Below, piece by piece: positions 1-5,379 of a stretch of DNA of 5,379 nucleotides. The notes below the pieces were generated by a model. The model did not search any database, was not told where the DNA came from, and worked only from the letters and a program-made list of their open reading frames with translations. The translations under genes and the position numbers were made by a program. Position 1 is the first letter of the stretch. Each line of letters opens with the position of its first letter. The DNA comes from an uncultured Veillonella sp. Its GTDB lineage: Bacteria; Bacillota; Negativicutes; Veillonellales; Veillonellaceae. The stretch spans positions 1 to 5,379 of the forward strand of contig CAAFUD010000230.1 of the NCBI GenBank assembly GCA_900766125.1. Reading direction: 5' to 3'.

Positions 1-781
1 TCATCATTTTTTGAAGTACTGGTACCTCTTCGGCAGGGATTTCTACACCGAGGTCACCGCGAGCAACCATGAGGCCGTCTGCTACGTCCAAAATTTCATC
101 GATATTTTTAACGCCTTCAGCATTTTCAATTTTTGCAATAATCTTGATATCTTTTTTCTCAGACTCAAGGATGCGGCGGATGGCTACAATGTCTTTACCA
201 CGTTGCATAAAGGATGCGGCTACAAAGTCTACACCTTGTTGACAGCCAAAGCGCAAGTCTGCTTCGTCCTGTTCAGATACAGGTGGCAAGCTAAGCGCTA
301 CACCTGGTACAGCCACCCGTTTACGGTTACCTATTTCACCACTGTTTTGAACGGTAGTAATGATGTTATTCCCTTCGATAGCATCGATGTTAAGTGTTAC
401 AAGACCATCAGCCAAGAGGATTTTATCCCCAACGGACACGTCGCCTACAAGACCTTTGTGGTTTACGGAGCTAATCTCTTTTGTGCCTTCCACATCATCT
501 GTAGTCAACGTAAATTGTTGACCTGCCTCAAGGAATACCTTCCCCTCTTTAAATAGGCCAAGACGAACCTCAGGGCCTTTCGTATCGAGCAATAATGCGA
601 TTGGTTTATTAACAATCATCGCCGCATCGCGCACCATTTGCATGCGCTCTGCTTGCTCTTCATGAGATCCGTGAGAGAAATTAAAACGAGCCACATTCAT
701 GCCCGCTCGCATCATATCTTCTAAAATACCAAATTTATCCGTTCCCGGACCTACAGTACATACGATTTTTGTACGTTTCAT
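1..781 (-). CDS. pyk: Pyruvate kinase, N-terminal 260 residues (3' end beyond left edge)
   Basis: Pyruvate kinase transfers phosphate from phosphoenolpyruvate to ADP in the cytoplasm, giving pyruvate and ATP, the last step of glycolysis. The reading frame is open from an ATG at 781 to the window edge. Visible landmarks are the N-terminal TKIVCTVGP stretch, ARFNFSHG (R32, N34, S36 as substrate and potassium ligands), LLDTKGPE (D66, T67), a B domain at about 71-160, AKIEN (catalytic-site K217, metal ligand E219) and VARGDLGVEIPAEEVP (metal ligand D243). E71 occupies the position that is Glu in potassium-dependent pyruvate kinases and Lys in independent ones, so potassium dependence is inferred. 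The family usually runs to about 470-590 residues, so roughly half is missing, including the C-terminal allosteric domain and any extra PEP-utiliser domain. The start has a strong ribosome binding site. It lies 75 bases downstream of dnaE on the same strand. Identity is near certain. Confidence 0.97.
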   Translation of the reverse strand, partial: MKRTKIVCTVGPGTDKFGILEDMMRAGMNVARFNFSHGSHEEQAERMQMVRDAAMIVNKPIALLLDTKGPEVRLGLFKEGKVFLEAGQQFTLTTDDVEGTKEISSVNHKGLVGDVSVGDKILLADGLVTLNIDAIEGNNIITTVQNSGEIGNRKRVAVPGVALSLPPVSEQDEADLRFGCQQGVDFVAASFMQRGKDIVAIRRILESEKKDIKIIAKIENAEGVKNIDEILDVADGLMVARGDLGVEIPAEEVPVLQKMM

Positions 782-784
782 CTT

Positions 785-791
785 TCCTCCT
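785..791 (-). promoter_or_regulatory. Ribosome binding site of pyk
   Basis: On the minus strand the sequence AGGAGGA lies just upstream of the ATG at 781, with four bases between the GGAGG core and the start codon. This is a near-consensus Shine-Dalgarno site and fixes the pyk start. The site lies in a possible loop: CTTTC (798-794) before it and GAAAG (786-782) after it are complementary, so a weak 5-bp hairpin could present or occlude it. Confidence 0.85.
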
Positions 792-815
792 ATGAAAGCA
801 ATTTCTATATTGAAT

Positions 816-849
816 CTTTCACTTCTTATTGTAGTAATGTTAGTGAAAG
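816..849 (-). repeat. 8-bp inverted repeat in the dnaE-pyk spacer
   Basis: The bases at 816-823 (ctttcact) and 842-849 (agtgaaag) are exact reverse complements separated by 18 bases. The element fills much of the 75-base spacer between the dnaE stop and the pyk start. On the transcribed minus strand the second arm is followed by AUUCAAUAUAG, not by a run of U, so it does not look like a Rho-independent terminator. It could be a weak RNA hairpin affecting processing or translation, or it could be chance. The spacer also carries TACAAT (836-831, minus strand), which resembles a -10 box, but no good -35 box lies at the right distance. Confidence 0.4.
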
Positions 850-856
850 CTATTTA

Positions 857-3800
857 TTATTGCACCTCTACGGAGCCATCACCTAAGATAGCTTCAATAG
901 CCTTGATGGATTCATCGCTAGGGTCAAAGCACATGTTCGGTGGCAAGTTAATGCGCTTCCGTTGACGGTGCAAATATAGTGATGTTGGCACAGAGCCTGC
1001 GGTGTTTGTTAACAGCCGTTTTAAGGCTTCACTATTTTCTGGTGTGTCATATTGGCTATAAATATGAATAGCCACATGCTTAGCCTGACTATAGTTTACC
1101 TTTAATGGCATAATGCGGTCTGCAATAATTTGCACACCCTTTTCATCCGCATCAACGCGGCCTTTTACCTTAACAATCATATCGACCGCAAGGAACTGTT
1201 GACTTTGACTAAAGACCTTAGGGAATGCCACTACGTTAGCCGCACCAGAATAATCTTCGATACGAAGAATGGACATAACCTCATTTCGTCTCGTCATGCG
1301 GTCCGTCTTATTTTCGATCAAGCCCCCAAAGGTTATGGTTTGACCATCGTATTGCTCTGGATTTTCTACGAGAGCCCCCAGTTCAAATAGGCCCTCTAGC
1401 TCCTTCGCATAGCCTTGCAATGGATGACCTGTAATGTAAAAGCCTGTATATTCCTTTTCATCCTTTAATTTATCGTCTTCCGATAAATCCTCCACATTCG
1501 GTACAGGGATGAAGTCAACGGACTCCTCTATATCGCCAAAGAGACTCATGGTGCCCATAGCGGCATCCTTTTGCTCTTTAGCACCTACGGCTTGAGCGCT
1601 TTCATACATATGCAATAATTGGTTTCTGTTTTCCTTGAAACCATCCATGGCACCGCATCGAATGAGACTTTCAAGAAGTCGTTTATTAACAACCTTGTTG
1701 TCCACGCGTTTACAGAAATCTACGATATCCGTATAGAGGCCGTGCTCATTGCGCTCGCGAATCAAGCGATCAATGGCATTATCCCCTACGTTCTTGATGC
1801 CCCCAAGGCCGAAGCGAATGGCATCACCTTGCACGGCAAAGCTGCGTTCAGAATAGTTAATATCTGGACCGAGTACCTTAACATTATGCTTCTTGCAGGC
1901 ATTGATGTAGTACGTCAATTTTTGCATGTTTTGCATAAAGCTAGTCATGGTAGCAGCCATAAATTCAGGGAAATAGTGGGCTTTCAAGTACGCCGTTTGG
2001 TACGCGATATACGCATAGGCCGCACTATGTGATTTATTAAAGCCATAGCCTGCAAAGTATACGAGCAAGTCAAATACTTCATTCGCGATGGACTCTTCTA
2101 TACCATTATTTATGGAACCTTGAATAAAGGATTCGCGCTGCGCCTTTAGCACAGATTCCTTTTTCTTACCCATGGCGCGGCGCATCAAGTCCGCTTGACC
2201 AAGGGAGAACCCGCCCATGGCGGATGCAATTTGCATAACCTGTTCTTGGTACAAGATTACCCCAAAGGTATCTTTCAAAATCGGTTCCAAGATAGGATGT
2301 AAATAGGTAACCTCTTTTTTCCCGTGACGGCGGTCGATAAAGTCCGCTACCATGCCAGAGCCCAATGGGCCTGGACGGTACAAGGCTACCAATGGAATTA
2401 AGTCTTCAAAATGTTCAGGCTTAAGGTCCATAACGAGCTTGGTAATACCTTCCGATTCGAGCTGGAATACACCAGAGGTGTCGCCTTTTGTGAGGATATC
2501 ACAAGCCGCCTTATCATCGAGCGGTATTGCATCTAAATCGAGATCAATACCACGGTTCGCCTTGATGAGCTTTAAGGCATCCCCCATAACCGTCAAGGTA
2601 CGGAGGCCTAAGAAGTCCATCTTTAAGAGGCCTAATTCCTCGATGTTATCCTTATCGTACTGCGTTACAAAGCCATCATCGTTGGCATTTTGTACTGGTA
2701 CGTGGTCATCGAGAGGATCCGCAGAAATTACGACGCCCGCCGCATGAGTGGACGAATTGCGCGCGATTCCTTCTAGCTTTTTACCAAAATCAAATAACTC
2801 TTTAACATTTGGATCAGCTTCGTATAACGCTTTTAACTCTTTCCCTTGTAGCGCCTTATCTAAGGTAATCCCCAGCTCATTGGGAATCATCTTCGCAATG
2901 CGGTTTACTTCCGCCAGTGGCAAGTCTAGCACACGACCTACGTCACGAATTACGGCACGCGCTGCCTCAGTACCAAAGGTAATAATCTGAGATACACGCT
3001 CCTGTCCATATTTTCGCGTTACATATTCGATGGCTTTACCACGCTTTTCATAACAGAAGTCAATATCGATATCGGGCATGCTTACCCGCTCAGGATTTAA
3101 GAACCGTTCAAAGAGCAAATCGTATTTTAATGGATCAAGGCCTGTAATGCCAAGTAGATAGGCTACTACGGACCCCGCCGCCGAACCACGACCAGGACCT
3201 ACTAAGATATCGTGCTCACGGGCATACCGTACGTAGTCCCATACGATGAGGAAGTAATCCTCAAAGCCCATAGTTCCAATAACATCTAGCTCGTAGTCGA
3301 GGCGTTTTTGTAGCTCTTCAGATGTTTCACCATAGAGGCGAGGAATTTCTCGTTCACATACCTTACGCAAATAGGTCTTAGACGTTTCCCCTTCTGGCAC
3401 ATCAAAGTGCGGCAAATGATGTTCATCAAAATTAAACTCTACATTACAGCGGTCTGCAATTTTTAAGGTGTTTTCCATGGCACCAGGAATATGTCCAAAT
3501 AGTTCCGCCATCTCATCCCCAGATTTTAGATAGAACTCATCATTGGGGAATTTTAAACGATCTACCTCAGCACGACGACGACCTGTAGAAATACATACCT
3601 TAATATCCTGCGCGTCTGCATCCTCTTTTAAAACATAGTGGAAGTCATTAGACGCTACGATGCCAAGGCCGTATTCCTTGCTGAGCTTAATGAGCTCCTC
3701 TTGGGCCTTAGCCTCCTCTGGCAAGCCATGATTTTGGATTTCTAAGAAGAAATTATCCTTGCCGTACGTCTCGATATACCACTCTATGGAACGCTTGGCG

Positions 3801-4264
3801 CCTTCCATATTATCTTGCAAGATATATTGAGGGATCTCACCTTGAATACAAGCACTGAGGGCAATTATGCCTTTGCTGTATTGACGCAATAAATCGCGGT
3901 CTGCACGAGGCTTATAATTAAACCCTTCAGTAGAGGCTTTCGACACGATTTTAACGAGATTTCGATACCCTTCCATGGTCTCCGCTAATAGAATAAGATG
4001 TTTTAATCGTTCACGGCTGCGACCTTCCTGCTTATCAAGACGGCTACCTTCTGTGACATATACTTCACACCCAATAATCGGTTTAACGCCTTGGGCCACA
4101 CATTCCTTATAAAAATAAATGGCTGCATACATATTGCCGTGGTCTGTAATGGCAAGGGCTGGCTGATTTAGCTCCTTCGCACGACGTACCATGTCAGGCA
4201 AACGACTGATACCGTCCAGCAAACTAAACTCTGTATGACTATGTAAATGTACAAATGGCTGCAT
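857..4264 (-). CDS. dnaE: DNA polymerase III subunit alpha (DnaE)
   Basis: This is the catalytic subunit of a C-family replicative DNA polymerase, 1135 residues, full length for a DnaE. In order it shows: an N-terminal PHP domain (about 1-270) with HLHSHTEFSLLDG, TDHGN (41-44), GCEVYV and SNDFHY; the palm with GPGRGSAAGS (356-365), PDIDIDF (397-403) and LLKMDFLGL (536-544), giving catalytic aspartates D400, D402 and D540; NSSTHAAGVV (503-512); fingers with LYRPGPLGSGM (619-629) and GFNKSHSAAYAYIAYQTAYLKAHY (731-754); a helix-hairpin-helix region (about 805-870); a clamp-binding-like TMSLF (895-899); an OB fold (about 966-1045); and a C-terminal domain. The PHP metal ligands look preserved, unlike in E. 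coli DnaE, so intrinsic 3'-5' exonuclease activity is possible. The ATG at 4264 has a strong ribosome binding site and the N-terminus matches the family. It follows the peptidase gene by 12 bases, and pyk lies downstream. Whether the organism also has PolC cannot be seen. Confidence 0.98.
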   Translation of the reverse strand: MQPFVHLHSHTEFSLLDGISRLPDMVRRAKELNQPALAITDHGNMYAAIYFYKECVAQGVKPIIGCEVYVTEGSRLDKQEGRSRERLKHLILLAETMEGYRNLVKIVSKASTEGFNYKPRADRDLLRQYSKGIIALSACIQGEIPQYILQDNMEGAKRSIEWYIETYGKDNFFLEIQNHGLPEEAKAQEELIKLSKEYGLGIVASNDFHYVLKEDADAQDIKVCISTGRRRAEVDRLKFPNDEFYLKSGDEMAELFGHIPGAMENTLKIADRCNVEFNFDEHHLPHFDVPEGETSKTYLRKVCEREIPRLYGETSEELQKRLDYELDVIGTMGFEDYFLIVWDYVRYAREHDILVGPGRGSAAGSVVAYLLGITGLDPLKYDLLFERFLNPERVSMPDIDIDFCYEKRGKAIEYVTRKYGQERVSQIITFGTEAARAVIRDVGRVLDLPLAEVNRIAKMIPNELGITLDKALQGKELKALYEADPNVKELFDFGKKLEGIARNSSTHAAGVVISADPLDDHVPVQNANDDGFVTQYDKDNIEELGLLKMDFLGLRTLTVMGDALKLIKANRGIDLDLDAIPLDDKAACDILTKGDTSGVFQLESEGITKLVMDLKPEHFEDLIPLVALYRPGPLGSGMVADFIDRRHGKKEVTYLHPILEPILKDTFGVILYQEQVMQIASAMGGFSLGQADLMRRAMGKKKESVLKAQRESFIQGSINNGIEESIANEVFDLLVYFAGYGFNKSHSAAYAYIAYQTAYLKAHYFPEFMAATMTSFMQNMQKLTYYINACKKHNVKVLGPDINYSERSFAVQGDAIRFGLGGIKNVGDNAIDRLIRERNEHGLYTDIVDFCKRVDNKVVNKRLLESLIRCGAMDGFKENRNQLLHMYESAQAVGAKEQKDAAMGTMSLFGDIEESVDFIPVPNVEDLSEDDKLKDEKEYTGFYITGHPLQGYAKELEGLFELGALVENPEQYDGQTITFGGLIENKTDRMTRRNEVMSILRIEDYSGAANVVAFPKVFSQSQQFLAVDMIVKVKGRVDADEKGVQIIADRIMPLKVNYSQAKHVAIHIYSQYDTPENSEALKRLLTNTAGSVPTSLYLHRQRKRINLPPNMCFDPSDESIKAIEAILGDGSVEVQ

Positions 4265-4270
4265 GGTACA

Positions 4271-4278
4271 CCTCCTTT
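4271..4278 (-). promoter_or_regulatory. Ribosome binding site of dnaE, overlapping the upstream stop codon
   Basis: The minus strand reads TTAAAGGAGGTGTACC directly before the ATG at 4264, with GGAGG at 4275-4271 and six bases to the start codon. The TAA stop of the upstream metallopeptidase gene (4279-4277) overlaps the AAAGG part of this site. Ribosomes finishing the first gene therefore release on top of the dnaE ribosome binding site, a geometry that favours coupled translation and confirms the dnaE start. Confidence 0.9.
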
Positions 4279-5020
4279 AAGGGCGATGAGCAAAATACAC
4301 GTTCAATGACTTCTTACGAGCCTTCCAATCTGGCAAAAACTGTGCTACTAGATTGTGAAAGTTCTTGGAATGGTCTAAATATTTAAAATGAGCAAACTCA
4401 TGAATCATAACGTACTCAATATACGCCTGTGGCCCCTCTAATAAACGAGTATTCATCTTGATGAGCTGCTTGGCTGGCGTACAAGAACCCCAACGGCTCT
4501 TCATACGCTGCTGTTTTATGGTTGGCATAGGCACATCGATACCTTGCTTGTGGTAGCGTTGATACACGACCTTCGCCCAATGGACAAAAACCTTCTCCCC
4601 TAAATTACGCCAATAACTTTGCATTAATTTATGCTTAGCCTCAAAGGTCGTACCACGAGGTACCACCATAGTAAGAATCGCCTTTCCGTCAAAGCCAATG
4701 TGAGGCTTTCCGTCCTGCTCAACTAGGCGCAACGTAACAGGAATACCGAGGATTGATAAGCTTTCACCATTTACATACTGCAACGCATCGACGCGCTTGG
4801 CATTCAATGCATCAATCTTGTAACGAGCCCGCTCAATGAAGGGCATATTCTCGATAACAAACTTGTCCACCCTATAATCCGGCACATAAGCATTCGCCGA
4901 CACATGGATCACACCATCCTTTGTAATGCGCATGTTCATGTTCTTCACACGCTTGATGGTTAACTCATATTCAATTCTGTCGCCATTATAGGTAATAGAC
5001 CTAGTTGTTGAAGTATTCAT
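4277..5020 (-). CDS. YgjP/DUF45-type (SprT-like) zinc metallopeptidase
   Basis: A predicted cytoplasmic zinc-dependent peptidase of 247 residues from the ATG at 5020. The family signature is clear: RMKSRWGSC (163-170), then MIHEFAHFKYLDHSKNFH with the HExxH zinc motif (H197, E198, H201) and a third probable ligand H207. The N-terminal part (about 8-130) is the beta-rich region typical of DUF45 proteins. No signal peptide or membrane segment is visible. Members of this family are common, but their substrates are largely unknown, and I assign no specific role. The start is uncertain: a GTG at 5044 directly after an in-frame TGA would add eight residues (MFYDKIKG), but it has no ribosome binding site. 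The ATG at 5020 is preceded by AAAAGGT, too close for a standard site. I prefer the ATG because the family-like sequence starts soon after it. It is the first gene of the unit containing dnaE. Confidence 0.88.
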   Translation of the reverse strand: MNTSTTRSITYNGDRIEYELTIKRVKNMNMRITKDGVIHVSANAYVPDYRVDKFVIENMPFIERARYKIDALNAKRVDALQYVNGESLSILGIPVTLRLVEQDGKPHIGFDGKAILTMVVPRGTTFEAKHKLMQSYWRNLGEKVFVHWAKVVYQRYHKQGIDVPMPTIKQQRMKSRWGSCTPAKQLIKMNTRLLEGPQAYIEYVMIHEFAHFKYLDHSKNFHNLVAQFLPDWKARKKSLNVYFAHRP

Positions 5021-5100
5021 ACCTTTTATTTTATCATAAAACACTCATAAAATCGTAAAATTCTGGTGATTTTGATAGGAATTATTCGATATATGCAATA

Positions 5101-5142
5101 TAAAAAATAACAGATAGCTGATTAAAGATAATCAGCTATCTG
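5101..5142 (-). terminator. Rho-independent terminator of the right-edge gene
   Basis: A perfect 14-bp inverted repeat (5111-5124 and 5129-5142) encloses a 4-base loop. On the minus strand the stem is followed by TTATTTTTTA (5110-5101), a U-rich tail after one interruption. On the plus strand no T-run follows the stem, so it should act only leftward. It lies about 50 bases past the stop codon of the membrane protein at 5191-5379 and about 80 bases before the metallopeptidase start, so it separates the two transcription units. The stem is AT-rich (5 of 14 pairs are G-C) but long. Confidence 0.85.
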
Positions 5143-5190
5143 CTGTAAATACTAAAATATTACATTATTAACTTTGGCGCTTATTAAATT

Positions 5191-5379
5191 TTACCAACTC
5201 CAGATTCCAAGAAAGATTAAAAGGATACTCTGTCCTACAGACACAGCAATTCGACCTTTTCCTATAATACTAATGCCATAGCTTTTCCCTTTCTTGCACA
5301 TAAAATATTTATTGAGATTTTGCTTTAATGCAAACATTTCTCCCCAAAGAAGGACTGCAAGTATTAACGAAAAAATAGA
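5191..5379 (-). CDS. C-terminal end of an unrecognised membrane protein
   Basis: An open frame of 62 codons enters from the right edge and ends at TAA (5193-5191). I do not recognise the family. The fragment has one hydrophobic stretch at its start (SIFSLILAVLLW), a polar, basic middle (ALKQNLNKYF, CKKGKSYG, IGKGR) and a second hydrophobic stretch at the very C-terminus (IAVSVGQSILLIFLGIWSW). This suggests two transmembrane helices joined by a positively charged, probably cytoplasmic loop, which would place the C-terminus outside. GC content by hand count is 64 of 189 bases, lower than in the neighbouring dnaE lines I sampled. An internal ATG at 5337 (MFALKQ...) has GGGGAG only two bases upstream, and starting there would remove the first helix, so I treat the gene as continuing upstream. 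A terminator follows the stop, which supports a real gene. Confidence 0.6.
   Translation of the reverse strand, partial: SIFSLILAVLLWGEMFALKQNLNKYFMCKKGKSYGISIIGKGRIAVSVGQSILLIFLGIWSW

Noticed and set aside
11..556. Plus-strand open frame of 181 codons.
   Set aside because: It lies wholly antisense to pyk, whose frame has clear catalytic motifs throughout. The protein is rich in Phe, Tyr and Cys with no recognisable domain, as expected of a shadow frame.
831..836. TACAAT on the minus strand as the -10 box of a pyk promoter.
   Set aside because: No sequence resembling TTGACA lies 16-18 bases upstream and there is no extended -10 TG, so I could not support a promoter call.
816..849. Inverted repeat as a transcription terminator between dnaE and pyk.
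   Set aside because: The stem is only 8 bp with an 18-base loop, and no U-run follows it on the transcribed strand.
699..2990. Several plus-strand open frames (699-965, 1130-1390, 1619-2032, 2352-2747, 2748-2990).
   Set aside because: All but the first lie wholly antisense to dnaE; 699-965 spans the pyk start, the spacer and the dnaE end. None has a recognisable domain, and the minus-strand genes are conserved over the same bases.
5093..5098. TTGCAT on the minus strand as a -35 box for the metallopeptidase-dnaE unit.
   Set aside because: The best -10 partners (TATCAA at spacing 15, CAAAAT at spacing 18) are poor, and the region is so AT-rich that such matches are expected by chance.
5191..5337. 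A complete small protein starting at the ATG at 5337.
   Set aside because: The GGGGAG before it is only two bases from the ATG, and the open frame with a hydrophobic segment continues upstream to the window edge, so a truncated larger protein is more likely.

Overview
The window looks like ordinary chromosomal DNA from a low-to-mid GC Firmicutes-type bacterium. The strong purine-rich ribosome binding sites (GGAGG cores before two genes) and the style of the DnaE and pyruvate kinase proteins suggest the Negativicutes, and a Veillonella-like organism is my best guess. That guess rests on remembered resemblance, not on a search. All four recognisable genes lie on the minus strand, so transcription runs from right to left.

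From right to left the layout is as follows. At 5191-5379 is the C-terminal end of an unrecognised, AT-rich membrane protein that enters from beyond the right edge. A perfect 14-bp inverted repeat with a T-rich tail (5101-5142) follows and should terminate its transcript. After a short AT-rich gap comes a YgjP/DUF45-type (SprT-like) zinc metallopeptidase at 4277-5020. Then comes dnaE at 857-4264, the alpha subunit of replicative DNA polymerase III, whose ribosome binding site overlaps the stop codon of the peptidase gene. A 75-bp spacer with a small inverted repeat leads to pyk, pyruvate kinase, whose first 260 codons fill 781 down to 1 before the gene leaves the window.

The peptidase gene and dnaE are very probably one transcription unit with coupled translation. 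pyk follows with no terminator visible in the spacer, so it may be co-transcribed, although a separate weak promoter cannot be excluded. Coding density is high: no gene-free stretch exceeds 170 bases, and I see no RNA gene, CRISPR array, insertion sequence or attachment site.

I do not see an undescribed system here. The points most worth a second look are the dnaE-pyk adjacency, the substituted clamp-binding motif in DnaE beside an apparently intact PHP site, the competing hairpins over the pyk leader, and the unidentified membrane protein at the right edge.
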